Shown piece by piece: positions 1 through 6,016 of a stretch of DNA of 6,924 nt. The position numbers and the translations under genes are program-made. Numbering within the stretch: position 1 is the stretch's first letter; every line of letters begins with the position of its first letter. The DNA is from Phycisphaerales bacterium. GTDB taxonomy: Bacteria; Planctomycetota; Phycisphaerae; Phycisphaerales; UBA1924. The notes below the pieces were generated by a model, which saw nothing but the letters and a program-made list of their open reading frames with translations, was not told the origin of the DNA and did not search any database. The stretch is taken from NCBI GenBank assembly GCA_030680655.1, contig JAUXUZ010000456.1:1-6924 (forward strand), read 5' to 3'.

Positions 1-649
1 TGAGCATCCCCTCGACGTCGTCGATGGCCTTGTTCAAGTCGGAGGAGATCCACTTCTTGACCATGCGCTGGAAGACGGCGGTGTCGGGCAGGTCCTGCAT
101 CAGGCCGCCGACACGGGTCCAGTCGGGGTGGAAGCGCTGGCCGCTGATGTAGTCGATGATGTCGTAGATGCCCTCACGGGGGTTGAAGCCGTAGAGGAAC
201 GGGGTGATGGCCCCAAGGTCAAGCGCGGCCGCGCCGACGCAGAGCAAGTGGTTCTGGATGCGCCCCAGCTCGAACATGATGGTGCGGAGCACCTTGCAGC
301 GGGGGGTGACGTCGACGTTGAAGAGCTTCTCGACCGCGCCGTGCCAGGCGATGTCGTTGGTGATCGGCGAGAGGTAGTCGGTGCGTGAAACGATGGTGAC
401 GTACTGGTTGTAGTCCAGGTGCTCGCCGAGCTTCTCGAAGCCCGAGTGCAGGTAGCCGATGTGGGGCGTGCAGCGGGCGACGCGTTCGCCGTCGAGCTCG
501 AGCACGAGCCGGAGGGTTGTGTGGGTCGCGGGGTGCTGGGGGCCGAAGTTGAGCACCCAGCGCTCGCCGGTGTCGACGTGCTTCTTCAGGTAGTCGGTCG
601 ACTCGATGTCGACGTCGATTCCGTCGTAGGGTTTGAGGGTGAAGGCCAT
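1..649 (-). CDS. nuoD: NADH-quinone oxidoreductase subunit D (NuoD), N-terminal part, cut by window edge
   Basis: This is the 49-kDa-type subunit of respiratory complex I. It sits in the peripheral arm on the cytoplasmic face and helps form the quinone-binding pocket. Only 216 residues are visible; the family is usually about 400, so roughly half is missing beyond position 1. Direct evidence is the family signature FGPQHPATHTTLRL at residues 35-48, then GYLHSGFEKLGEH, SRTDYLSP and ELGRIQNHLL, followed by LDLGAITPFLYGF. His43 and Tyr92 are 49 residues apart. This matches the spacing of the quinone-contacting His/Tyr pair known in Thermus Nqo4 and Yarrowia 49-kDa, so the site looks intact. The ATG at 649 follows GGAG (658-655) by 5 nt. 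The gene opens a leftward transcription unit and has no nuoC immediately upstream, so the nuo genes may be split in this genome. The identity is secure. Confidence 0.93.
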   Translation of the reverse strand, partial: MAFTLKPYDGIDVDIESTDYLKKHVDTGERWVLNFGPQHPATHTTLRLVLELDGERVARCTPHIGYLHSGFEKLGEHLDYNQYVTIVSRTDYLSPITNDIAWHGAVEKLFNVDVTPRCKVLRTIMFELGRIQNHLLCVGAAALDLGAITPFLYGFNPREGIYDIIDYISGQRFHPDWTRVGGLMQDLPDTAVFQRMVKKWISSDLNKAIDDVEGML

Positions 650-805
650 GCGGACTCCGAGTGGGCGGCCGGGGGCATTCCCGGGGCGGCCGATGGTAGG
701 AACTGGGCCCGCCGAACGGCAGAACCGCCGACATTCTCGGACCACAACGCCGGACCGAACCCGAGGGCGGTTCAAGTCGATAAGGGTAGCGAAAGGCGCT
801 GCGCC
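650..805. promoter_or_regulatory. Divergent intergenic region between nuoD and the CBS-domain gene
   Basis: These 156 bp must hold the promoters of both divergent genes. On the minus strand, TACCAT (698-693) could be a -10 box for nuoD, with CTGCCG (722-717) as a poor -35 at 18-nt spacing. On the plus strand, GATAAG (779-784) lies just before the AAAGG ribosome site (792-796) of the CBS gene, but I see no acceptable -35. A 9-bp word, GGGCGGCCG, occurs at 663-671 and again at 684-692. In such GC-rich DNA this may be chance. The function is inferred from gene orientation more than from motifs. Confidence 0.3.
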
Positions 806-1258
806 ATGAGCACTCTCCGCGTTGACACCGTGATGACGACAGAATTGGTAACCGTCGGCCCCGACGACACGCTGGGGGAGGTGCGCGAGGTGTTCGACAC
901 CCACCGCTTCCACCACCTGCTGGTGGTTGAGCATTTCAAAGTGGTCGGCGTCATCTCGGACCGCGACTTGCTCAAGCACCTCTCGCCGTTTGTCGGGAAG
1001 CTGTCCGAACGGGCCCAGGATGCCTTCACGCTGCAACGCAAGGTGCACCAGGTGATGTCGCGGAACGTGGTCACCATCCGCGCCGATACCGATATTGCCC
1101 AGGCGACGCGGCTGATGCTCGATCACGGCGTCTCGTGCCTGCCGGTGCTCGACGAGCGCCAGCACCCAATCGGCGTGGTGACCTGGCGCGACCTGCTCAA
1201 AGCGGTTGCGCACTGCGGCCTCGACCCGTTGTGCAGGCTGCCCAACAGCGCGGCCTAG
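806..1258 (+). CDS. Two-CBS-domain protein (150 aa)
   Basis: This is a small cytosolic protein made almost entirely of a tandem CBS pair (Bateman module), a fold that usually senses adenine nucleotides such as AMP, ATP or S-adenosylmethionine. CBS1 spans about residues 7-58 (VMTTELVTVGPDDTL to GVISDRDLL) and CBS2 about 81-135 (VMSRNVVTIRADTDI to GVVTWRDLL). Both end in the ribose-phosphate-binding pattern G-h-h-S/T-x-x-D (Ser51/Asp54 and Thr126/Asp129), so both sites look able to bind ligand. No enzyme or DNA-binding domain is attached, so it probably acts by binding a partner. The ATG at 806 follows AAAGG (792-796) by 9 nt. An open frame continues upstream, but only the part from 806 looks like CBS. 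The gene is divergent from nuoD and ends 7 bp before the convergent MmgE/PrpD stop. The partner and ligand cannot be told from the sequence. Confidence 0.88.
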   Translation: MSTLRVDTVMTTELVTVGPDDTLGEVREVFDTHRFHHLLVVEHFKVVGVISDRDLLKHLSPFVGKLSERAQDAFTLQRKVHQVMSRNVVTIRADTDIAQATRLMLDHGVSCLPVLDERQHPIGVVTWRDLLKAVAHCGLDPLCRLPNSAA

Positions 1259-1265
1259 GACGCCG

Positions 1266-2825
1266 TCACTCGAACTTGCCGCGGTACTTGATCTTGAAGT
1301 CGTAGATGTCGCGCACCTGCGCGGCGGACTTTTTCTCGAGTTCGGCGAAGCGCTTCACCATCGCCGCGGGCTCGTCGGTCGCGAGCGAGCCGAGCAGCAT
1401 GAACTTGTGGTGCAGCAGCGCCCGCAGGTCCGCCTTGGTGTTGCGCGCGTGCCCGGTGGGGAACATGCACAGCCCGCTGTCGAACGACCGGCCGGTGTCG
1501 TCCTCGATGACGACGCTGGTGGGGATCCCCTCGGGGTACTTCGCGTCGTACTCGGGGCCGCCGTGGGCGAACTCGATCCGGTCCATCAGCTGCCGCGTGA
1601 ACGAGTTGAAGATCGCCCGCTCGCTGTAATCCTCTGGAACGAGCATCAACGCGGCCCAGTCGCTGGTGCTCTGCTCGATCGCCTTGCGCAGTAGCGTTGA
1701 GAGGATGTAGACCATCGAATGGTCGGCGCTCTGACGGGTGCGTGGGTCGCGTTTGGCCGGGTCGCCGATGATGTGGTACGCCGGTTCGTAGGCGACCACC
1801 TTGATCTTGCGTATGCGTGCGCCGCCCTCGGCCAGGAGGTCGGGGTTGGCCTGCAGCAGGTCAAGCAGCGACTGCAGGGCGCCCGCCGACTGGTGCTCGT
1901 ACAGCCCGAGCTTGAAGTGCATACCCATGACCGCGAAGTCGTCGCCGGCGCGGCTCAACACCAGGTCGAACGGGCTCTCCCCCTTCTTCGCGGGCTTCTG
2001 CGAGAGGCAGAAGACCGCCTCGGCGTTGCGGAAAATGTCCTTGGGCCCGATGAAGCCGCGCATCGCACGCTGCATCGACATGATCGCCACCTCGGTGCTG
2101 ATGGCGGCGCTTGAGCCCTTGCTGTCGCTGAGCTGCTTGCCGTAACGGATCGCGCGGTACGGCACGTAGTGGGCCACCACCATGCCGATCGCGTGCTCGA
2201 TCTCCTGGGCTGTCGCGCCCATCATCGCGCCGTAGGTCGCGGCCGAACCGATCGCCCCGTGCAGCACGTGGTCGATCTTGTACGTCTTGAGGCTGAAAAC
2301 TTCGGCGAGGCGCCCGCGGATCTCGTCGAGCAGGATCATCCCCTTGAGCGCGAACGCGCCGTCCTTGCCCGCCTGCTGGGCGGCCGCGATCGCGACCGGG
2401 TAGAAGTCGTTGTGCCCGAACTCACCGGCGACGTGCCCGTACTTGGGGTTGTACCCAAAGTTGGTGCCGTTGCTGTCCCACTCGCGCACGGCCGCCGAGT
2501 TGGCGAGGATCGCCTTCTCAACAAACACGGTCGCGCTGTCGCCCAGCACGGGGACCCCGCCGTTCTTCTTCGAGCCGTACCCGCCGGGCGCACACGCGTA
2601 ACGCAGCGCTTCCTCGCGCAGCACCGTCGGCGCGTTTGTTCCAAGCGCAAGGGCGGAGACGCCGCACATCATGGCGTCAACGTTGAAGAGGTTGGTGCGG
2701 TCCATCACAGCAGCGCCGGGGTTGCCCGACTGCATGAAACCGACAGCGAACTCGGCGATGCCCATCGCCTGGTTGGTGTCGCGGGCGAGGAGGACCTGGG
2801 TCTGCGGGTTGATCTCAATGGGCAT
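1266..2825 (-). CDS. MmgE/PrpD family protein (2-methylcitrate dehydratase-like), 519 aa
   Basis: This belongs to the MmgE/PrpD superfamily. Its best-known members, PrpD and MmgE, dehydrate 2-methylcitrate in the cytosolic methylcitrate cycle of propionate breakdown; others act on cis-aconitate or are epimerases. Recognisable segments are FGHNDFYPVAIAAAQQAGKD (136-155) followed by a DEIRGRLAE helix, GSSAAISTE with MRGFIGPKDIF (237-265), ADHSMVYILSTLL (367-379), and near the C-terminus IPTSVVIEDDTGRSFDS with FPTGHARN (434-462). It is longer than E. coli PrpD (about 480 residues). A longer frame reaches 2972, but the ATG at 2825 is chosen because GGAG (2835-2832) lies 6 nt before it and the extra 49 residues look arginine-rich and non-native. 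The gene is divergent from a thiolase. No methylcitrate synthase or lyase is in the window, so the true substrate is open. Confidence 0.87.
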   Translation of the reverse strand: MPIEINPQTQVLLARDTNQAMGIAEFAVGFMQSGNPGAAVMDRTNLFNVDAMMCGVSALALGTNAPTVLREEALRYACAPGGYGSKKNGGVPVLGDSATVFVEKAILANSAAVREWDSNGTNFGYNPKYGHVAGEFGHNDFYPVAIAAAQQAGKDGAFALKGMILLDEIRGRLAEVFSLKTYKIDHVLHGAIGSAATYGAMMGATAQEIEHAIGMVVAHYVPYRAIRYGKQLSDSKGSSAAISTEVAIMSMQRAMRGFIGPKDIFRNAEAVFCLSQKPAKKGESPFDLVLSRAGDDFAVMGMHFKLGLYEHQSAGALQSLLDLLQANPDLLAEGGARIRKIKVVAYEPAYHIIGDPAKRDPRTRQSADHSMVYILSTLLRKAIEQSTSDWAALMLVPEDYSERAIFNSFTRQLMDRIEFAHGGPEYDAKYPEGIPTSVVIEDDTGRSFDSGLCMFPTGHARNTKADLRALLHHKFMLLGSLATDEPAAMVKRFAELEKKSAAQVRDIYDFKIKYRGKFE

Positions 2826-2888
2826 GGGCAACTCCGAATTCGATGAGCCGCCAGCGTAGGACTTGACGGAGGCGGCCTTCGCGCGGTT

Positions 2889-2968
2889 CCATCGCACAGG
2901 GTGCAAACGCAACCGTCGGCTTAAGCGTCGGATCTCCACCCGGCACACGATCCGCACCATCGCACAGG
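2889..2968. repeat. 12-bp direct repeat pair upstream of the MmgE/PrpD gene
   Basis: The word CCATCGCACAGG occurs at 2889-2900 and again at 2957-2968, a start-to-start distance of 68 bp, within the divergent region between the dehydratase-like and thiolase genes. On the minus strand both copies read towards the dehydratase-like gene, 64 and 132 bp before its start codon. Next to the distal copy the minus strand has TTGACC (a good -35 match) but no convincing -10. The pair could be an operator for a regulator of this locus; a chance repeat is not excluded. The region is otherwise without genes. Confidence 0.35.
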
Positions 2969-3038
2969 TCAAAACCCTCGTTTGTTTTCACCGTAGACCC
3001 GCAGAAGCCCCAGAAGCGTATCGGAGGGTTACAGGACC

Positions 3039-3067
3039 CTTACTCCGCGAACGCCACGGGGTAGAAT
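3039..3067 (+). promoter_or_regulatory. Candidate promoter of the thiolase gene
   Basis: TAGAAT at 3062-3067 matches five of six bases of the sigma70 -10 consensus. A weak -35 (CTTACT, 3039-3044) stands 17 nt upstream. Transcription would start near 3074 and leave a leader of about 46 nt carrying GGAG (3110-3113), 6 nt before the ATG at 3120. This box overlaps an upstream in-frame ATG at 3066, which argues against that ATG being the true start. Confidence 0.4.
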
Positions 3068-3119
3068 GACCCCCGCGCTTACCAAGACTCCCGCGGGATT
3101 CCTCAGTTCGGAGACTCCC

Positions 3120-4331
3120 ATGTCCGCATCCACCACGCCCGTAATCCTCGCCGCCAAGCGCACGCCGATCGGGCGCTTCTTCGGCGGTCTGTCCAAGGTT
3201 CCCTCCCCGTTCCTCGGCGCGTACGCGATCCAGGCGATCATGGCTGAAAACGCGGCGATCGGTGCCGCGGCGAAGTCGGGCGGGGTTGACGAGGTGATCA
3301 TGGGGTGCGTGCTGCAGGCGGGGCTGGGCCAGGCGCCGGCGCGCCAGGCGGCGCTCAAGGCGGGGCTGCCCGATACCACTTCCGCCGTCACGATCAACAA
3401 GGTCTGCGGCTCTGGCCTTCAGGCCGTGATGCAGGCGGGGCAGTCGATCAAGGCGGGCGACAACAGCCTGGTGATGGCCGGCGGCTTTGAGAACATGACC
3501 CGGGCCCCCTACTTCGCGCACATCCGCGACGGGGCGGGCGCTCCGAAGTTCGGCGCGATGCAGTTCGAAGACCACATGCAGTTCGACGGCCTGCTCTGCC
3601 CCTTTGAGAAGTGGGCGATGGGCAACGGCGGTGAGCACACGGCGAAGAAGTACGAGATCAGCCGGGCGGAGCAGGACCGATGGGCCGAGCGTTCGAACCG
3701 GCTCGCCGCCCAGGCGACCAAGGAAGGCTGGTACAAGGACGAGATCGTTGCCGTCACCGCCGAGCAGACGCTCGACAGGAAGTCGCCGGGCGTGGCCGCC
3801 GATGAGGGTTTCCGCGCCGACACCACGGCGGAGAGCCTCGGCAAGCTCCGGCCGGTGTTCGACAAGGACGGCACCATCACCGCCGGCAACGCGAGCCAGA
3901 TCTCTGACGGCGGCGCGGCCGTCTGCGTCGCCTCGCTGGCGAAGGCCGAGGCGCTGGGCGTGAAGCCGATTGCCCGGATCGTCGCGTACCACACGTCGGG
4001 CGTCGCCCCCAAGGAGATCTTCACCGCGCCGGCGCTCGCCGTGCCGGCGGTGATCGCCAAGGCCGGGCTCAAGATGTCCGACATCGACCTCTTCGAGCTC
4101 AACGAGGCGTTCTGCGCCCAAATCCTGCAGAACATGAAGGCCGGCGGCATCCCCGAGGAGCGGGTCAACATCGCCGGCGGCGCAACGGCCCTGGGGCACC
4201 CGATCGGTGCGTCGGGCGCTCGGTGCCTCACCACGCTGATCCACCAGCTCCGCCGCACCGGCGGAAAACGCGGCGTTGTGTCGCTCTGCCTGGGTGGCGG
4301 CAACGCGGTGGCGATGGTGATCGAGGTCTAA
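3120..4331 (+). CDS. Acetyl-CoA C-acetyltransferase (thiolase), 403 aa
   Basis: This is a complete type II thiolase that condenses two acetyl-CoA to acetoacetyl-CoA or runs the reverse thiolysis in the cytosol. The nucleophile is Cys96 in NKVCGSGLQAV. Asn328 lies in LNEAFCAQ, His360 in GHPIGASGAR and the acid/base Cys390 in CLGGGNAVAMVIE. The mutual spacing of the last three equals that in Zoogloea PhaA (Asn316, His348, Cys378), and the length of 403 against about 392 fits. One oddity is a cysteine directly after NEAF, where many family members have alanine. The ATG at 3120 is preferred over 3066 because GGAG precedes it by 6 nt and the protein then begins just before the conserved VILAAKRTPIG strand. 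The gene is divergent from the MmgE/PrpD gene and followed at once by an inverted-repeat element. Chain-length specificity (acetoacetyl versus 3-ketoacyl) cannot be settled from sequence alone. Confidence 0.93.
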   Translation: MSASTTPVILAAKRTPIGRFFGGLSKVPSPFLGAYAIQAIMAENAAIGAAAKSGGVDEVIMGCVLQAGLGQAPARQAALKAGLPDTTSAVTINKVCGSGLQAVMQAGQSIKAGDNSLVMAGGFENMTRAPYFAHIRDGAGAPKFGAMQFEDHMQFDGLLCPFEKWAMGNGGEHTAKKYEISRAEQDRWAERSNRLAAQATKEGWYKDEIVAVTAEQTLDRKSPGVAADEGFRADTTAESLGKLRPVFDKDGTITAGNASQISDGGAAVCVASLAKAEALGVKPIARIVAYHTSGVAPKEIFTAPALAVPAVIAKAGLKMSDIDLFELNEAFCAQILQNMKAGGIPEERVNIAGGATALGHPIGASGARCLTTLIHQLRRTGGKRGVVSLCLGGGNAVAMVIEV

Positions 4332-4448
4332 AACGAGCCCTGTGCGGCAGCACAGGGACCGAACGACCTTGTGCGCCAGTCGCAGGAGAGGCTCCGTAAT
4401 CGGCGCGTTTCTCCCGCCCCGTCCCTGTGCTGCCGCACAGGGCTCGTT
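4332..4448. repeat. 117-bp element: perfect 28-bp inverted repeat whose arms are themselves hairpins (REP/BIME- or MITE-like)
   Basis: The left arm (4332-4359) and right arm (4421-4448) are exact reverse complements over 28 bp, separated by 61 bp. Each arm also contains its own dyad: CCCTGTGC, a 4-nt loop (GGCA or TGCC), then GCACAGGG, at 4338-4357 and 4423-4442. The DNA or RNA can therefore fold as two small hairpins or as one long 28-bp stem. A degenerate copy of the arm start lies in the spacer at 4362-4386, matching 16 of 19 positions with one gap. The element begins at the first base after the thiolase stop codon. The hairpins have no T-run after them, so it is not a classical terminator, although it may shape 3' ends. 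I see no flanking target duplication. The arrangement resembles paired inverted REP units (BIME/REPIN) or a tiny MITE, but it lacks the GTAG-type head of enterobacterial REPs. Confidence 0.85.
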
Positions 4449-4499
4449 CCGGGCCGCGTCCAATCCAACGGAGTCGCGCATACCCCGGGAAGGAGTCGC

Positions 4500-4513
4500 T
4501 AGACTCGTGCCCG
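4500..4513 (+). promoter_or_regulatory. Candidate -10 box for a leaderless ricT transcript
   Basis: TAGACT (4500-4505) matches four of six bases of the -10 consensus and ends 8 nt before the GTG at 4514, the usual distance from a -10 box to a transcription start. Transcription could thus begin at or next to the start codon. The nearest ribosome-like site, AAGGAG (4490-4495), lies 18 nt before the GTG, too far for normal use. No good -35 is seen. The case is suggestive only. Confidence 0.22.
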
Positions 4514-6001
4514 GTGCCCATCTTCCCCCTCCCCCAGTTCGAAGCCGACCTCGCCGAAGACGCGGCGGCTTACGCCGCGCTCAAGGTGCCCAAGTCGATC
4601 GTGGTCCGGTTCGGGGCGATGAAGATGGTGGGCGAGTTCCCCTACGACGGTGAGGCCAAGCCGGGCTGCGGCAGCAAGCTTGTCGCCCGCACCCACCGCG
4701 GCACAGAATTGTGCGAGATGCTCACGACCACCTGCCCCAACAGCGGGTGCGGCAAGAGCGTGTCGCGCGATGCCCTCCTCTCGTACATCGATAACTCGGG
4801 CGGCAAGGACTACCCCTTCCACGCCGACGGGCGCATCCTGCGGATCGCGACGCTGGAGGACATGAACCACCAGGCCGCGCTGGAGGCGCAGGCGGAGCAG
4901 TGGCTGCGCGCAGCGCGTGCCGCGGCGGTCAAGGTCGGCCTGACCGACATCAAGGTCGTCAGCGCAGAACCGATCCTGGGGAACGAGCGGATCACGTTCC
5001 ACTTCCTGTCGGAGGAACGGGTGGACTTCCGGCCGCTGGTGATGGAGCTTGCCGGCCAGTTTCACACGCGGATCGAGATGCACCAGGTCGGCGCTCGCGA
5101 CGAGGCACGGGTGATCGCCGACTACGAGCGGTGCGGCCAGCACTGCTGCTGCAAGCAGTTCCTGAAGGTGCTCAAGCCCGTCAGCATGAAGGCGGCCAAG
5201 ACGCAGAAGGCGACACTCGACCCGCTGAAGATCAGCGGCCGCTGCGGCAGGCTCATGTGCTGCCTGCGCTACGAAGAGAACACCTACGACGAGCTCAAGA
5301 AGAACCTGCCGCGCAAGAAGACGCCGATCATGACGCCCGACGGACCGGGCATCGTGATCGACACACAGATCCTGACGCAGCTGGTGCTCGTGCGGCTGGA
5401 TGCGACCAACGAAGACGCGGCGTACGCCGTTGAGGTGCTCAAGAAGCTGGACCTCAATGCCCCGCCGGCGGTCGGGGGAGATGACGACGACGCCCCGGGC
5501 CCCGCCGAGTCCACAGCTCCACCGGGCCCGCAGCAACCGGGCATCACGGGTGGCCAGCGCCCTCCCCTCCCGCAAGGTGGTGGCGGCCAGAACCGTGGCG
5601 GTGGAGGTCAGGCCCGGGATCAACGCGGACCGGGGAACACTCAGCAGAGGCAGGGTCAACGCCACGACAACCGCCCACCGCAGAGTGGCTCGGGTGGTCA
5701 CGGGCAATCGCAGGGTCAGCGCAGGGACAATCGACCGCCACAGGGGGGCCCGGGCGGGCAAGGCCAGCGGCGTGACAACCGCCCACCGCCGCAGCAGGGG
5801 CAACGGCCCAATCAACCCCCGGGCCAACAGCCGGGTGGCCAACAGGGCCAAGCGCAGCCGCGTCCGCCGATGACCGAAGAGGAACGCGCACGCAAGCGGA
5901 CCGAGAAGCTCATCCCCCGGAGCGATTTCCGAGAGCCCAAGCAAAATGAGAGCGAGCAGACACCGCCAAGTCCGCCTCCGAGCACCCCGCCCCAGCCATG
6001 A
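4514..6001 (+). CDS. ricT: RicT/YaaT-type PSP1-domain iron-sulfur protein with long disordered C-terminal tail (495 aa)
   Basis: This is a homologue of RicT (YaaT), which in Bacillus joins RicA and RicF in a [4Fe-4S] complex that works with RNase Y in mRNA processing and affects competence, sporulation and biofilm. The PSP1 core covers about residues 28-316. It carries RCGQHCCCKQFL (Cys207, 211-213), the LKPVSMKAAKTQ and LDPLKISG segment, and CGRLMCCLRYE (Cys244, 249, 250). Bacterial RicT proteins are usually near 280-300 residues, so the rest is an addition: after the acidic GGDDDD stretch at 321, residues 330-450 are Gly/Gln/Pro/Arg-rich with repeats, then a charged segment (453-481) and a Pro-rich end. 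Extra cysteines lie at 52, 67, 74 and 79. The GTG at 4514 is the most plausible in-frame start. The only upstream ATG of the frame (4427) lies in the inverted repeat. Start confidence is moderate; family assignment is firm. Confidence 0.88.
   Translation: MPIFPLPQFEADLAEDAAAYAALKVPKSIVVRFGAMKMVGEFPYDGEAKPGCGSKLVARTHRGTELCEMLTTTCPNSGCGKSVSRDALLSYIDNSGGKDYPFHADGRILRIATLEDMNHQAALEAQAEQWLRAARAAAVKVGLTDIKVVSAEPILGNERITFHFLSEERVDFRPLVMELAGQFHTRIEMHQVGARDEARVIADYERCGQHCCCKQFLKVLKPVSMKAAKTQKATLDPLKISGRCGRLMCCLRYEENTYDELKKNLPRKKTPIMTPDGPGIVIDTQILTQLVLVRLDATNEDAAYAVEVLKKLDLNAPPAVGGDDDDAPGPAESTAPPGPQQPGITGGQRPPLPQGGGGQNRGGGGQARDQRGPGNTQQRQGQRHDNRPPQSGSGGHGQSQGQRRDNRPPQGGPGGQGQRRDNRPPPQQGQRPNQPPGQQPGGQQGQAQPRPPMTEEERARKRTEKLIPRSDFREPKQNESEQTPPSPPPSTPPQP
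5651..5788 (+). repeat. In-frame coding repeats in the ricT tail (GQR-H/R-DNRPP units)
   Basis: Three 30-bp units encode QGQRHDNRPP, QGQRRDNRPP and again QGQRRDNRPP at 5651-5680, 5711-5740 and 5759-5788. Their starts are 60 and then 48 bp apart, with Gly/Ser/Gln-rich linkers between them. DNA identity is lower than protein identity because synonymous codons differ (for example CGC AGG against CGG CGT), so the units are old enough to have drifted or are kept by selection on the protein. The basic Arg/Gly/Gln composition resembles RNA-binding RGG-like low-complexity tails, which is an inference from composition. Confidence 0.75.
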
Positions 6002-6016
6002 GGCGTTCACATCGTC

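Noticed and set aside
663..692. 9-bp direct repeat GGGCGGCCG with 21-bp period and a CCGGG/CCCGG dyad between nuoD and the CBS gene
   Set aside because: The words are pure G/C in very GC-rich DNA and the dyad is only 5 bp, so chance is likely without comparative support.
419..805. Upstream extension of the CBS-domain gene frame into nuoD
   Set aside because: The extension is antisense to nuoD and unlike CBS sequence. The ATG at 806 has its own ribosome site and starts right before the first CBS domain.
2169..2846. Plus-strand open frame of 225 codons opposite the MmgE/PrpD gene
   Set aside because: The product is His/Arg/Val/Gly-rich without family features, while the minus-strand gene has the conserved motifs and a ribosome site.
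4338..4357. Intrinsic terminator of the thiolase gene
   Set aside because: The hairpin is good but is followed by ACCGAACGACC with no T-run, so it was annotated as a repeat element.
2988..4481. Long open frame of about 497 codons on the minus strand opposite the thiolase
   Set aside because: It is antisense to a clear thiolase, its product is a low-complexity Arg/Leu/Val/Asp mixture, and GC-rich codon bias readily keeps this frame open.
4499..6010. Long open frame of about 503 codons on the minus strand opposite ricT
   Set aside because: The peptide is Arg/Leu/Ala-rich with no recognisable motif and mirrors the well-supported ricT frame.
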